Counted from the first letter of the stretch, positions 24,549 to 35,079 are shown. The stretch is 64,000 nucleotides of DNA from Fidelibacterota bacterium (GCA_028699915.1 JAQVTR010000002.1:22977-86976); one strand, 5' to 3'. Made by a program: numbers and translations. The notes: generated by a model not told the origin, from the sequence alone.

Positions 24549-26462
24549 ATGATCCAGCTCGCTGATATTTCGCTGAATTTTGGTCCGCAGATCCTCTTTG
24601 ATCATATCGCATTGAGCATTGATCCTTCGAAACATCTGGGTTTGGTTGGACAAAACGGTTCGGGAAAATCCACCCTGCTGAAACTGATCGCCGGCATGCA
24701 GGAAGCCAGCGCCGGTTCTGTGGTCGTTCCGCGTAACTGGAATGTAGCCTATCTTCCTCAGGAGATCACCTACAACCGTTCGCAAAAACCGCTGCTAAAC
24801 GAAGTTCTGAGCGTATTTGATCATGTCTTTGGCATTGAAAAGCAGATGCGCGTCATCGAGCATCAGCTTTCGGAGAGGAGCGATGCGGAACTGCTGCAGG
24901 AATACGATCATTTGCAGGAGCGATTTCACCGCTTGAACGGTTATCAGGCGGAAGCAAAGACTAAGGAAATTCTAAGCGGACTGGGATTTCGTGAAAAAGA
25001 TCTTTCGCGAGCGGTTTCGGAATTTTCCGGCGGCTGGCAGATGCGCATTGCGCTTGCAAAGCTTTTACTGGACGAACCCGACTGCCTTTTACTGGACGAA
25101 CCGACGAACCATATGGATCTGGAGACCCTGGTCTGGCTGGAAAACCTTCTGAGTCGTTTCCGGGGTGCGCTCATCATTGTTTCCCATGACCGCTATTTTT
25201 TGGATAAACTTGTCCAGGGAATTATAGAAGTAGAAAATGCAAAGGTAACCCTGTATCCCGGAAATTATACCGATTACGAAGTCCGGAAAGAAGAACGCCT
25301 GGAACATGAATTTGCCGTAATGCGCAATCAGGAACGAAAAATTGCCCATATGCAGCAGTTTATAGAACGCTTTAGGTATAAAGCCAGCAAGGCAAGACAA
25401 GTTCAAAGCCGTATAAAACAGCTGTCCAGGATTACCGTTCACGAGCCCGAGATCATGAAGCGGCACATCCGTTTCCGTTTTACCCGTGCAGAGCGCAGCG
25501 GAGATCCGGTTGCCGCTGCAACGAACCTGGCATTTTCCTATCCGGGAACTCCGGTTTTCAGCAATACCAATTTTGAGATCCGCCGCGGCGAAAAGGTTGC
25601 CCTGGTGGGTCCTAACGGTGTTGGAAAATCCACCCTTATGAAACTGATCACGGGCGAACTTACAGCAGATGAAGGCACCCTTAAAAGCGCTTACAATCTA
25701 AAAATCGCCTATTTCGCCCAGCAGCACCTGGAACAACTGGATCTCAGTAAAAGCGTCCTGGAAGAAATCTGGGGCGCCGCGCCGGAATTGCCCCGGAACG
25801 AGATCCGCGGCCTGCTGGGGCGCTTTCTTTTTTCCGGTGAAGATGTGGACAAACCGGTATTGGTACTCAGCGGCGGCGAAAAAAGCCGGCTGGTGCTGAT
25901 GAAACTGCTGCTTTCCAAAGCCAACTTTCTAATACTGGATGAACCTACCAACCACCTGGACATGCAGAGCAAGGAAATACTCGCCGAAGCGCTTGACGAA
26001 TTTGAGGGTTCCGTACTAATCGTTAGCCACGACCGTTTTTTTCTGGACATGCTGGTTACCAAGGTCATTTATTTCAAAGACGGGGTTGCCAGGGAATACC
26101 TGGGCAATTACTCCGAATATGAGGAAAAATTCCTCGCGCTTGTTGCCGCCGGAGATGCAGAGAAACCTTTAGAAGGCCTGAACGAACGAAAAGCGCAAAA
26201 GCGCAGGGAAGCCGAGGAACGTCAAGCCCGTTACCGTGCACTGAAAGGAGTGCGCGAAGAGCTGGAAAAGCTGGAAAAAATCATCGCAAAACTGGATGCG
26301 CGCAAGAATGAGCTGGACGCATTGTTCATCTCTCCCGATTTTAAGAACCTCTCGATCCGCGAAATGCACGAACGCTCCCGTGAACATGAAAAGATATCCT
26401 CGCAATTGAAACAGCATGAAAACAAATGGCTGGAACTGCAGGACAAGATCGAAAATACCTGA
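24549..26462 (+). CDS. ABC-F family ATPase (ribosome-associated type)
   Basis: 637 residues with two ABC domains and no membrane segments. The first domain has GQNGSGKST and FSGGWQMR, the second GPNGVGKST and LSGGEKSR. Both have LLLDEPTNHMD/LILDEPTNHLD Walker B regions. The linker between (about 240-310) carries the basic helical ABC-F arm, and the last 100 residues form a charged coiled coil as in Uup/YheS. Such proteins act on translating ribosomes. It lies 15 bases behind lon. Confidence 0.94.
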   Translation: MIQLADISLNFGPQILFDHIALSIDPSKHLGLVGQNGSGKSTLLKLIAGMQEASAGSVVVPRNWNVAYLPQEITYNRSQKPLLNEVLSVFDHVFGIEKQMRVIEHQLSERSDAELLQEYDHLQERFHRLNGYQAEAKTKEILSGLGFREKDLSRAVSEFSGGWQMRIALAKLLLDEPDCLLLDEPTNHMDLETLVWLENLLSRFRGALIIVSHDRYFLDKLVQGIIEVENAKVTLYPGNYTDYEVRKEERLEHEFAVMRNQERKIAHMQQFIERFRYKASKARQVQSRIKQLSRITVHEPEIMKRHIRFRFTRAERSGDPVAAATNLAFSYPGTPVFSNTNFEIRRGEKVALVGPNGVGKSTLMKLITGELTADEGTLKSAYNLKIAYFAQQHLEQLDLSKSVLEEIWGAAPELPRNEIRGLLGRFLFSGEDVDKPVLVLSGGEKSRLVLMKLLLSKANFLILDEPTNHLDMQSKEILAEALDEFEGSVLIVSHDRFFLDMLVTKVIYFKDGVAREYLGNYSEYEEKFLALVAAGDAEKPLEGLNERKAQKRREAEERQARYRALKGVREELEKLEKIIAKLDARKNELDALFISPDFKNLSIREMHERSREHEKISSQLKQHENKWLELQDKIENT

Positions 26463-26584
26463 ATCCCTTTTTTCGCAACGATATTATTCAAGCATTTTTA
26501 TGAAATCTTTGTTATATTCCGGAGCATAAGGACAATGATAACATTATACAGGTTTATTAAACAATGTTAACAAAGGAGAACAGT

Positions 26585-27475
26585 ATGAAAATACTGATCA
26601 CAGACGGATTGAGCGCACAGGGGCAGGCAATCCTGAAAAAATCGGGGATCGAATACGATATTCATTTTTACGAACCGGATGAACTGATCAAGGCGATTGT
26701 AGACTATGACTGCGTATTGGTCCGTTCTGCGACAAAAATACCGAAAGAAGTCATTGACGCAGGGAAAAAATTAAAGGTCATCGCCCGCGGCGGTGCCGGC
26801 ATCGACAACATTGACCATGTATATGCATTGTCAAAGGGAATACCGGTCCTCAATACGCCCGCGGCAAATTCCGCTTCGGTTGCGGAACTTGCGATTGCAC
26901 ACATGTTCGTACTGGCCCGTTTTTTACATCAGTCGAACATCAGCATGCGTGAAGGAAAATGGGAAAAGAAAAAATATAAAGGCATTGAACTGGCCGGCAA
27001 GACGCTGGGGCTGATCGGCTGCGGCAAGATCGGACGCCTGACGGCGGAAAAGGCGCTGGGGCTGGGAATGAAAGTGGTCGGTTGCGATCCGATTGTTAAA
27101 GACCTTGGTCATAATGCGCAGATCCATGATTTTGAAGAAGTCCTCCGGGAATCGGATTTCATTTCGCTGCATGTTCCCAAAATGAAGGAAGCACTGATCG
27201 GAAAAAAAGAGATCGCTATGATGAAGGACGGCGTGTACATCATCAACTGTTCCCGCGGCGGCGTTGTGGACGAAAATGCGCTGTTGGAAGCCCTGAACAG
27301 CGGAAAAGTCGCCGGGGCCGGTCTGGACGTTTTTGTCAACGAACCGACCGACAACATGGCGCTCATCAGCCATCCCAATGTTTCGGTCACCCCGCATGTC
27401 GGAGCTTCGACCAATGAAGCACAGGATCGCGTTGGTGTGGAGATCGCCGAGAAGATCGTAGCGGCATTAAAGTAA
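26585..27475 (+). CDS. serA: D-3-phosphoglycerate dehydrogenase-type 2-hydroxyacid dehydrogenase
   Basis: 296 residues from the ATG at 26585, which has AAAGGAGAA upstream. Catalyses the first step of serine synthesis from 3-phosphoglycerate. Motifs: GGAGIDNID, the NAD-binding GCGKIGR, NCSRGGVVDE (Arg), and TPHVGAST (His). This is the short form without an ACT domain, so it is probably not feedback-inhibited by serine in the usual way. The DUF1015 gene follows. A class V aminotransferase at 38.3 kb could supply the next step. Confidence 0.93.
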   Translation: MKILITDGLSAQGQAILKKSGIEYDIHFYEPDELIKAIVDYDCVLVRSATKIPKEVIDAGKKLKVIARGGAGIDNIDHVYALSKGIPVLNTPAANSASVAELAIAHMFVLARFLHQSNISMREGKWEKKKYKGIELAGKTLGLIGCGKIGRLTAEKALGLGMKVVGCDPIVKDLGHNAQIHDFEEVLRESDFISLHVPKMKEALIGKKEIAMMKDGVYIINCSRGGVVDENALLEALNSGKVAGAGLDVFVNEPTDNMALISHPNVSVTPHVGASTNEAQDRVGVEIAEKIVAALK

Positions 27476-27741
27476 AATCGCCCGACTCAAGCTTGTACAG
27501 CATAAATCGACAATTTGTTTGCATATAATGCGTAAAAACGCCATTTATTGTCGGGATACTTGAGCCAAGTTATTCATTAAAACCAACATCATATCCAATT
27601 GATAATCAATTATATGCGATATTTAATTAAAATTATTTTGTGATGAGTGTCACAGAAATCTGATAAAACAACTTAAGTCAAGTTATTGTTTTAATCGCGG
27701 GATTGATGTATTTTATCAATATATAATATAGTGGAGGTCCT
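27476..27741. other. Intergenic region between serA and the DUF1015 gene
   Basis: About 266 A/T-rich bases without a gene. It contains an inverted pair CGACAAT (27508-27514) and ATTGTCG (27547-27553), outside which CTCAAG (27486-27491) and CTTGAG (27559-27564) also pair. Two imperfect copies of a CAAGTTATT element lie at about 27566 and 27680. A perfect CRP-type palindrome is at 27639-27654. A TATAAT at 27722 sits too close to the ATG to be an ordinary promoter. Confidence 0.55.
27639..27654. promoter_or_regulatory. CRP/FNR-family type operator candidate upstream of the DUF1015 gene
   Basis: TGTGATGAGTGTCACA is an exact TGTGA-N6-TCACA palindrome, the classical core for CRP-family regulators. 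It is centred about 95 bases before the DUF1015 ATG and about 170 bases after serA. It would suit control of the DUF1015 gene and its partner. No CRP/FNR gene is in the window. Confidence 0.5.
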
Positions 27742-28986
27742 ATGGTCAGAATTAAAGCTTTCAACGGAATTCGCCCGAATAACGCACTCGCGTCCCGCAT
27801 CGCCTCTCCCCCCTACGATGTTTTGGATTCGGATGAAGCCCGCCTGCTGGTCCGTAATAATCCCCACAGCTTCCTGCATGTGGTAAAATCGGAAGTGGAT
27901 CTCCCGCCCGATGTGGATCTCTACGATCCCCGGGTTTACCGGAAAGCACGCGAAAATTTCGCTTTCTTCCGTGAAAATTACATGCAGCAGGATAAACAGC
28001 CCTCCATGTATGTCTACAGGCAGGTTATGGACGGCCGCTCCCAAACCGGCCTGATCGCCTGTCAGCATATCGATGATTATCTGGAAGGCCGGGTCAAGAT
28101 CCACGAGCTTACGCGGGAGGACAAGGAGCAGGACCGTATCACGCATATTGATACCGTCAACGCAAATACGGGTCCGGTTTTTTACACTTATCCCCAGGAT
28201 CGCCTGATCGACGCGCTGATCGCGCAAGCATTGATCCCGGAGCCGGAATATGATTTTACGGCGGATGACGGCATACGCCATACCCTCTGGCATATCGGCG
28301 AAAAAAAGGTCTGCGACAGCCTGATTGAAGCCTTTGCACGCATCCCCTGTGTCTACGTCGCAGACGGCCATCACCGCTCCAAAGCCTCGGCAATGGTAGG
28401 GAAACTCCGCCGGGAAAAGAATCCGGCTCATCAAGGAAACGAAGAATACAACTGGTTCATGGCGGTCTTTTTTCCGGAGAATCAGCTCTATCTGATGGAT
28501 TACAACCGCGTGGTCAAAGATCTTAACGGTCTGGACACAACGACCTTTCTGCGCCGCATCGGCGATGTGTGCAAGATTGAAAAAAAATGCTGCGCATGGT
28601 CATCTAAACCGAGCGCCGAACATGAAATGGCAATGTATCTTGACCGTCAGTGGTACCGGCTTCAATTTCGCGAAATTCCCGAAAATCCCGATCCGGCGGA
28701 AAACATCGACTCCGCACTGCTTACGAGCCGGATACTGAAACCGTTTCTTGGAATTGAAAATCTCCGCAAGGACAAACGTATTGACTTTGTCGGCGGGAAA
28801 CACGGACTTCAGGAACTGCAGCGCCGGGTAGACAGCGGAGAAATGGCTCTGGCATTTGCTCTTTATCCCATTAGCATGCGGCAGCTGATGCATATTGCGG
28901 ACTCCAATGCACTGATGCCGCCTAAGACCACCTGGTTTGAACCTAAACTTCGCAGCGGACTGCTTATACACACCCTGGACGAATGA
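27742..28986 (+). CDS. DUF1015 family protein
   Basis: 414 residues matching DUF1015: the start FNGIRPNNALASRIASPPYDVLDSDEAR, then YRQVMDGRSQTGLIAC, RITHIDTVNANTGPVF and VYVADGHHRSKASAM. The last motif holds conserved Asp and His residues that look catalytic. The family is often seen beside serA-type genes and related proteins have been proposed to act on serine, but the role here is not shown. GGAGG lies before the ATG. It overlaps the next small gene by 4 bases. Confidence 0.9.
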   Translation: MVRIKAFNGIRPNNALASRIASPPYDVLDSDEARLLVRNNPHSFLHVVKSEVDLPPDVDLYDPRVYRKARENFAFFRENYMQQDKQPSMYVYRQVMDGRSQTGLIACQHIDDYLEGRVKIHELTREDKEQDRITHIDTVNANTGPVFYTYPQDRLIDALIAQALIPEPEYDFTADDGIRHTLWHIGEKKVCDSLIEAFARIPCVYVADGHHRSKASAMVGKLRREKNPAHQGNEEYNWFMAVFFPENQLYLMDYNRVVKDLNGLDTTTFLRRIGDVCKIEKKCCAWSSKPSAEHEMAMYLDRQWYRLQFREIPENPDPAENIDSALLTSRILKPFLGIENLRKDKRIDFVGGKHGLQELQRRVDSGEMALAFALYPISMRQLMHIADSNALMPPKTTWFEPKLRSGLLIHTLDE

Positions 28987-29387
28987 TGCAGCATCACAGT
29001 TTAATCAAATTTGAAGCCCGTTTGAAGAAGACGCTCGACGAGATCGATCATATCCTCGAAAACCGCTACGGTGAACGCTATGATCTGCATCCTGCGCGGC
29101 GCGGTCATGGTACGACATCCAACCGTTCCCATGACGGACTTTTTGATATCCGCGGCGAATTCACTCTGGGTTTGGGCAGCAAAAAAGGACGCGGCTATAT
29201 TGTCGATATCGATATGAAGACTCTGGAAAAAATTCCTCCAGAGATCATCGAAGAGATCGAAGAAGCGGCAATTGCGGAATTGAGAATACGGCTTCCCAAG
29301 GTGTTTCCCGCCCGCCGCCTGGATGTCGAACGCGACGGCAATATGATCAAGATCATCGGCGATTTGTCTTTAGGAAGTACAAGATAA
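28983..29387 (+). CDS. Unrecognised small protein coupled to the DUF1015 gene
   Basis: 134 residues. An N-terminal helix (EARLKKTLDEIDHILENRYGERYDLHPARRG) leads to a stretch with FDIRGEFTLGLGSKKGRGYIVDIDM, which looks like beta strands, and a C-terminal half with acidic helices and VERDGNMIKIIGDLSLG. No signal peptide or membrane segment is present. It starts in an ATGA with the DUF1015 stop. Composition matches the neighbouring genes, so it is probably real. I do not recognise the family. Confidence 0.7.
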   Translation: MMQHHSLIKFEARLKKTLDEIDHILENRYGERYDLHPARRGHGTTSNRSHDGLFDIRGEFTLGLGSKKGRGYIVDIDMKTLEKIPPEIIEEIEEAAIAELRIRLPKVFPARRLDVERDGNMIKIIGDLSLGSTR

Positions 29388-29416
29388 TATTTCCAGGTTT
29401 TTTATCCTGCAAACTA

Positions 29417-29444
29417 TCCGGAAGCGGCTTGCTGTTCTTCCGGA
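29417..29444. terminator. Hairpin between convergent genes, possible shared terminator
   Basis: TCCGGAAG and CTTCCGGA form a perfect 8-pair stem around a 12-base loop, midway between the convergent small unknown gene and clpB. There is no clean T-run on either side, so intrinsic termination is uncertain. Confidence 0.4.
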
Positions 29445-29471
29445 CGATCAGTCTCAAATTCTTCGGATCCT

Positions 29472-32057
29472 CTATTTTTTGGCGCTTACGATAATGCCGT
29501 TGTCGTTTACGCCGATCAGGTAATGATTCCCTGGCAACAGCCTGCCGGCCAGCAACTCCTCCGCAAGGCGGTTTTCCACCTCGTGCTGGATCAGGCGCTT
29601 CAGCGGGCGCGCTCCGAAATTGGGATCGTAACCCTTTTCCGCCAAATAACAGCGTGCATCCGCATCCGCTTCTACATGAATATTCTGCAGCGCCAGACGT
29701 TCCTGCACACGGCGAAACTGAATATCAGCAATGGCTTTCAGCTGTTCGTGGCTCAGTCCCTGAAATGCAATGATCTCATCGATGCGATTGATGAATTCCG
29801 GGCGGAAATGCAGGCGAAGACGTTCCTGCAGGCGCGGATCCAGAGTGTCGAAGGAAGCCCCTCTTTCAAATAATTCCCTGCCCAGTTCCGACCCGAGATT
29901 GGATGTCATGATGATCAGGGTATTGCGGAAATCCACGGTACGGCCTTTCCCGTCCGTCAGGCGGCCATCATCCAGGATCTGCAGAAGAATGTTGAACACA
30001 TCCGGATGCGCTTTTTCGATCTCGTCCAGCAGGATCACCGAATAAGGCCGGCGGCGGATACTTTCCGTGAGCTTGCCGCCTTCCTCGTAACCGATATAGC
30101 CCGGCGGCGCCCCGATCATGCGCGACACGGAATGCCGCTCCATGTACTCGGACATATCCAGGCGCACCAAGGCGTGTTCATCATCAAAGAGAAAATGCGC
30201 CAGAGCCCGGGACAATTCCGTTTTTCCGACACCGCTGGGCCCGAGGAACAAAAAGGACCCGATCGGACGATTTTCGTCTCCCAGTCCGCTGCGGCTGCGG
30301 CGAACGGCATTGGAGACCGCCTTCAGCGCCGCATCCTGACCGACCACACGCTCATGAAGATGCACTTCAAGGTTTAGCAAGCGCTCGTTTTCCGATTGCA
30401 GCATGCGCTTGACGGGAATGCCGGTCCAGCGGCTGAGCACTTCGGCGATATCCTCCTCGTCGACCTCTTCTTTCAGCAGCGGTGATTCCGTATGTAATTT
30501 TTCCAGCTTCCCTTTTTCACTTTCCAGTTTTTCCTGCATTTTAATCAGCGTACCATAGCGGATCTGCGCCACCTTTTCATAGTCGCCGCTGCGTTCGGCT
30601 TCCGCTTCTTCCGCTTTCAGCCGCTCAATGGCGCTTTTAATGTTCCGTATATCCGTGATCAGGGATTTTTCGGACATCCATTTAGCGCGGAGATCTTCAA
30701 GTTTGGTGCCGATATCCCTGAGTTCCTTTTCAAGTTCTTTCAGGCGTTGTGCAGAAGCCGCATCTTTCTCCTTCTTCAGGGCTTGCTTTTCAATCTCCAG
30801 CTGAACGCGCCGGCGTTCAAATTCGTCCACTTCCTCCGGCATGCTGTCGATCTCCACCCGCAGGCGCGATGCCGCTTCATCAACCAAATCAATGGCCTTG
30901 TCCGGCAGAAAACGGTCTGCGATATAACGGTCCGACAATCGCGCTGCTGCAACCAGGGCGGCGTCGGTGATACGCACACCGTGATGAATATCGTATTTTT
31001 CTTTAATGCCCCGCAGAATGGAGACTGTATCCTCGACCGAGGGTTCGCCGACATAGATCTTCTGGAAACGGCGTTCCAGTGCGGAATCTTTTTCTATATA
31101 TTTCTGATATTCGTTCAGGGTTGTTGCGCCGACGCAATGCAAAAGTCCGCGTGCCAATGCCGGCTTAAGCATGTTTCCGGCATCAACCGCACCTTCGGCG
31201 TTGCCGGCACCTACGATCAGATGCAGTTCGTCAATAAAAAGAATGATCTGTCCGTTCGATTCCTCCACCTCTTTCAGCACCGCCTTAAAGCGGTCTTCAA
31301 ATTCGCCGCGATACTTGGCACCAGCCAATATGGAAGAAATATCAAGCATTATAATTCGCTTGTTTTTAAGTGATTCCGGAACATCCGCATTCACAATGCG
31401 CTGTGCAAGTCCCTCAACAATCGCCGTCTTTCCTACTCCGGGTTCACCGATCAGGACAGGATTGTTTTTGGTACGGCGCGACAAAACCTGAATACTGCGG
31501 CGGATCTCATCGTCCCTGCCGATCACCGGATCCAGCCTGGCTTCTGCCGCCCGTTCCGTCAGATCCACTCCAAAACGTTTTAAGGCCTCATATTTGGATT
31601 CCGGATGTTCGTCTTTTACCGCTTTGCTCCCGCGGATCTTCCGCATCAGAATAAGAAAACGGTCACGGTCAAGATCGCTTCCACGCAAAATATCGCAAAC
31701 AGCTCCGTTTTGCATCAGTGCCAGGAAAAGATGCTCTACGCTGACATATTCATCCTTGATCGCTGCAGCTTCTTTTTCGGCTTCGTGAAAAATACGCAAA
31801 AGATCCTGCCCCGGATAGGTCTGCGATACCGAAGCGACTTTCGGCAGTTTGCGGATCCCTTCTTCCGTTCGCCGGATCAGCTCTTCCACCGGCGTATTGC
31901 TCAATCCGATCAGACGCGGTATCAGCCCCTCCTCCTGCGTCAGCAAGGCGTAGGTCAGGTGCAGCGGCGTAATTTCCTGCTGACCGTATTCTCCGGCCAG
32001 GAACTGGCTCTGCTGAATCGCTTCGCGGCTTTTAACCGTATATTTATTGAAATCCAT
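29472..32057 (-). CDS. clpB: ATP-dependent disaggregase ClpB
   Basis: 861 residues. N-terminal Clp repeats (about 1-145), first AAA+ domain with GEPGVGKT, a middle coiled-coil domain (about 400-520, ending in the GIPVKRM segment), and second AAA+ domain with GPSGVGKTE and a C-terminal helical cap. The coiled-coil M domain separates it from ClpA and ClpC. It works with DnaK to rescue aggregated proteins. GAAAGGAGA precedes the ATG. Upstream there is an unusual set of TGTCAT palindromes (32121-32166) but no CIRCE element. Confidence 0.97.
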   Translation of the reverse strand: MDFNKYTVKSREAIQQSQFLAGEYGQQEITPLHLTYALLTQEEGLIPRLIGLSNTPVEELIRRTEEGIRKLPKVASVSQTYPGQDLLRIFHEAEKEAAAIKDEYVSVEHLFLALMQNGAVCDILRGSDLDRDRFLILMRKIRGSKAVKDEHPESKYEALKRFGVDLTERAAEARLDPVIGRDDEIRRSIQVLSRRTKNNPVLIGEPGVGKTAIVEGLAQRIVNADVPESLKNKRIIMLDISSILAGAKYRGEFEDRFKAVLKEVEESNGQIILFIDELHLIVGAGNAEGAVDAGNMLKPALARGLLHCVGATTLNEYQKYIEKDSALERRFQKIYVGEPSVEDTVSILRGIKEKYDIHHGVRITDAALVAAARLSDRYIADRFLPDKAIDLVDEAASRLRVEIDSMPEEVDEFERRRVQLEIEKQALKKEKDAASAQRLKELEKELRDIGTKLEDLRAKWMSEKSLITDIRNIKSAIERLKAEEAEAERSGDYEKVAQIRYGTLIKMQEKLESEKGKLEKLHTESPLLKEEVDEEDIAEVLSRWTGIPVKRMLQSENERLLNLEVHLHERVVGQDAALKAVSNAVRRSRSGLGDENRPIGSFLFLGPSGVGKTELSRALAHFLFDDEHALVRLDMSEYMERHSVSRMIGAPPGYIGYEEGGKLTESIRRRPYSVILLDEIEKAHPDVFNILLQILDDGRLTDGKGRTVDFRNTLIIMTSNLGSELGRELFERGASFDTLDPRLQERLRLHFRPEFINRIDEIIAFQGLSHEQLKAIADIQFRRVQERLALQNIHVEADADARCYLAEKGYDPNFGARPLKRLIQHEVENRLAEELLAGRLLPGNHYLIGVNDNGIIVSAKK

Positions 32058-32120
32058 CGTTATCTCCTTTCACCCTTCATCCCGTTTTTAAGCATCAAAT
32101 TCCATACCAAAAGTGTAAAA

Positions 32121-32166
32121 ATGTCATTTTGACATAATACCCGGACCTCAATTGTCATATTGTCAT
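32121..32166. promoter_or_regulatory. Cluster of TGTCAT elements upstream of clpB, candidate operators
   Basis: ATGTCATTTTGACAT (32121-32135) is a perfect 15-base palindrome. Two direct copies of TTGTCAT follow at about 32152-32158 and 32160-32166. So four TGTCAT half-sites lie within 46 bases, 64-109 bases before the clpB start. The placement suits a repressor or activator site for clpB or for the divergent RNase H gene. The regulator is unknown. Confidence 0.5.
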
Positions 32167-32263
32167 TATGTGGCAATAAAATATTCGCTTTTTACCTCTG
32201 ATCTGTCCCCGTTCCGGATAAAAAACGCTTCTGTTCCTGCCGCGTTAAGCTTATATTTAGCGA

Positions 32264-32974
32264 ATGAATCACTTGCATCAGGACAAAACCCTTCCCTGCG
32301 CCCGCGCATTCAGCGAATACCTGAATCAATTCGAATTCCGCGCCCTGCCGGATCTTGATGCGACCCGGGACTATGCGGCAAAAATGGACATATACGCAGC
32401 GGATCTGTACATCGGAAAACTGGCGATCTATTACAGCCCCAGGAAAAAAACTTATACCCTCAGCTGTCCCGCAATCACAGTTCCGGCTTACCGGGATGTG
32501 CTGAAGGAAAAATGGCGGGATTTTCAAAACACCTTGATGCCGGAAGCCGGCCATAACGGCGTTTCCGCCTACGTAGACGGATCCTTTATGCAAGAACGCA
32601 TCGGTTACGGCGCCGTTCTTGTACAAAAAAACCGTATCCTCACGGAGATCTCCGGCAGTCTTGACAGCCAATACAATGCACACCGCCAGATCGCCGGCGA
32701 ACTGAAGGCGGTCCTGGAAGCGCTTGCCTGGTGTCAAAAAAACAGGATCGGGGAGCTGCATATTTACTATGATTATCAAGGCATAGAAATGTGGGCTCGA
32801 GGCAAATGGAAAGCCAAAACCGAACTGACACAAAAATATCAGCAATTCATGGTCCGCCAATCCATGATCCTTCACTTTCACAAGGTCAGTGCACACAGCG
32901 GCAACCGCTGGAACGAACATGCCGACCGCCTGGCAAAGCTGGGAGCGGAAAAAAACACCCCGCTTCAGGGATAA
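32264..32974 (+). CDS. Ribonuclease HI-like protein with a novel N-terminal region
   Basis: 236 residues. The C-terminal half (about 100-230) is a type 1 RNase H fold with all acidic positions: AYVDGSF (Asp), AGELKAVLEAL (Glu), IYYDYQGIEMW (Asp), and NEHADRLAKLG (Asp). HKVSAHSGNRWNEHAD supplies the mobile His. The first 95 residues are unlike the viroplasmin or dsRNA-binding domains often found in this position. It probably cuts RNA in RNA-DNA hybrids. It ends 3 bases before uvrB, suggesting a nucleic-acid-repair pair. Confidence 0.87.
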   Translation: MNHLHQDKTLPCARAFSEYLNQFEFRALPDLDATRDYAAKMDIYAADLYIGKLAIYYSPRKKTYTLSCPAITVPAYRDVLKEKWRDFQNTLMPEAGHNGVSAYVDGSFMQERIGYGAVLVQKNRILTEISGSLDSQYNAHRQIAGELKAVLEALAWCQKNRIGELHIYYDYQGIEMWARGKWKAKTELTQKYQQFMVRQSMILHFHKVSAHSGNRWNEHADRLAKLGAEKNTPLQG

Positions 32975-32977
32975 TCC

Positions 32978-34987
32978 ATGGCCTTTCGCGAAACAGACAA
33001 AGCACTGAAAGTACAATCCTCTTACCAGCCCGCCGGTGATCAGCCGGAGGCCATCCGCAGCCTGGTAGAAGGAATACGCCGCGGCGAGCAATATCAGACT
33101 CTTTTGGGCATCACAGGCAGCGGTAAAACCTACACGATGGCCAAGGTCATCGAAGCGGTACAAAAACCTACGCTGATCATTTCCCATAACAAAACCCTTG
33201 CGGCACAGCTTTATGGGGAATTCAAGTCCTTTTTTCCGGACAATGCCGTCGAATACTTCATTTCCTATTACGATTATTATCAGCCGGAAGCCTATATCGC
33301 GACCACCGACACCTACATTGAAAAAGATTCCGACATCAACGACGAGATCGAGAAACTGCGCTTAAAGGCGACCTCTTCACTGCTTGGCCGCAGGGATGTG
33401 ATCGTGATCGCATCCGTTTCCTGCATCTTCGGACTTGGGTCGCCAGAAGATTACGAGAATCAGATCATTGTTCTGCGCAAGGGCGATACGATCAAGCGCA
33501 AGGAGCTGTTCGCAAAGCTTGTTTATATTCATTACACGCGCAACGATATCAGTTTTTCCCGATCGACCTTCCGGGTCCGCGGTGATAGCATCGAGATCTA
33601 TCCAGCCTATGAGGACCAAAGCATCCGTCTGGAGTTTTGGGGGGATGAGATCGACCGTATTACCGTAACCGAGCCGCTGACGGGAAAAACGTTGAAAGAA
33701 CTGGAATTTGCTGTCATTTATCCTGCCAGGCACTTTGTCACCGACAGCGAAAAGGTCAAGATCGCGATTAAAAACATTCGCATTGAATTACAGGAACGCC
33801 TGAATGAACTTCGGCAAAACGGCAAGCTGTTGGAAGCGCAACGTCTTGAACAGCGGACCCAATACGACATTGAAATGATCCAGGAGATCGGCTATTGTTC
33901 CGGAATAGAGAATTACAGCCGGCATTTGACCCTCAGGAAACCCGGGGAACGCCCCTTTACGCTAATGGATTTTTTTTCCGATGATTTTCTGACCATCATC
34001 GACGAATCCCATGCGACGATACCGCAGATCCATGCCATGTATAACGGCGACCGTTCCCGCAAACAAATATTGGTCGAATACGGTTTCCGTCTTCCCAGCG
34101 CCTTTGACAACCGTCCGCTGAAATTTCCTGAATTCGAGAAGATGCTGAAGCAGGCGATATTTGTTTCCGCAACGCCATCGGAATATGAAATCCGGCAATC
34201 GGAAGGCGTTGTTGTGGAACAAATCATCCGTCCCACCGGCTTGCTGGACCCCCGCATTGAACTTCGCCCCACCGAAGGACAGATCGACGATCTGATCCAT
34301 GAAATCCGGAAGCGGGTTGAAAAGAAAGAGCGCGTTCTTGTGACGACTCTGACCAAACGGGAATCCGAGGATCTTGCTTCCTATCTGAAGAACCTGAACA
34401 TCCGCGTGCGTTACCTGCATTCCGAGATCGACGCCCTGGAGCGTGTGCTTATTCTGCGCGAACTGCGCACCGGCGCTTTTGACGTCCTGGTCGGCGTGAA
34501 CCTCCTAAGGGAAGGTCTGGATCTTCCGGAAGTCTCCCTGGTCGCTATTCTGGGAGCGGACAAACAAGGATTCCTGCGTTCTGAACGATCTTTATTCCAG
34601 ATCGCCGGCCGCGCCTCCCGCAATATCGACGGCACCGTGCTATTTTATGCCGACAGGACCAGCGATGCCATGCAGTCCGTAATCCGGGAAACCCTGCGCA
34701 GGCGGGAGCTGCAGATTTTGCACAATAAAAAATACGGGATCGAGCCGAAAACCATTTACAAGACCGAAGCGGAAATTCGCAGCATCACCTCTATCGCGGA
34801 CATGAAGACGGATTACAAAGTGAGCGGAACTGCTCACAAAAACACTGAAAAACTCAGCAAATTTGAAACTATGAACCTGATCGAGCGTCTGACGATCGAG
34901 ATGCAGAACGCAGCGGAAAACCTCGAGTTCGAAAAAGCGGCGTTGCTGCGTGATGAGATCCTGGAATTGCGGAAAAATAAATCTTGA
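32978..34987 (+). CDS. uvrB: Excinuclease ABC subunit B
   Basis: 669 residues. Walker A GITGSGKT (about 43-50), the DNA-clamping beta-hairpin with [10 protein letters not shown], helicase motifs [25 protein letters not shown] and QIAGRASRN, and a C-terminal UVR motif (about 632-667) that binds UvrC. It damage-checks DNA together with UvrA and UvrC, neither of which is in the window. Confidence 0.98.
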   Translation: MAFRETDKALKVQSSYQPAGDQPEAIRSLVEGIRRGEQYQTLLGITGSGKTYTMAKVIEAVQKPTLIISHNKTLAAQLYGEFKSFFPDNAVEYFISYYDYYQPEAYIATTDTYIEKDSDINDEIEKLRLKATSSLLGRRDVIVIASVSCIFGLGSPEDYENQIIVLRKGDTIKRKELFAKLVYIHYTRNDISFSRSTFRVRGDSIEIYPAYEDQSIRLEFWGDEIDRITVTEPLTGKTLKELEFAVIYPARHFVTDSEKVKIAIKNIRIELQERLNELRQNGKLLEAQRLEQRTQYDIEMIQEIGYCSGIENYSRHLTLRKPGERPFTLMDFFSDDFLTIIDESHATIPQIHAMYNGDRSRKQILVEYGFRLPSAFDNRPLKFPEFEKMLKQAIFVSATPSEYEIRQSEGVVVEQIIRPTGLLDPRIELRPTEGQIDDLIHEIRKRVEKKERVLVTTLTKRESEDLASYLKNLNIRVRYLHSEIDALERVLILRELRTGAFDVLVGVNLLREGLDLPEVSLVAILGADKQGFLRSERSLFQIAGRASRNIDGTVLFYADRTSDAMQSVIRETLRRRELQILHNKKYGIEPKTIYKTEAEIRSITSIADMKTDYKVSGTAHKNTEKLSKFETMNLIERLTIEMQNAAENLEFEKAALLRDEILELRKNKS

Positions 34988-35079
34988 TATTTTTTACCAT
35001 TTTATTGCATTTGCACAAAGTTTTTTTTACATTTTTCATTGATATGGATAATAAGAAATACACCTTAAGTTAGGAGTGA

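Noticed and set aside
27722..27727. TATAAT as the DUF1015 promoter
   Set aside because: It would place the transcript start within the ribosome site, and no -35 element stands at 16-18 bases.
32058..32263. CIRCE or HAIR element before clpB
   Set aside because: Neither the TTAGCACTC-type nor the CTTGAGT-type repeat is present; the palindrome there has another sequence.
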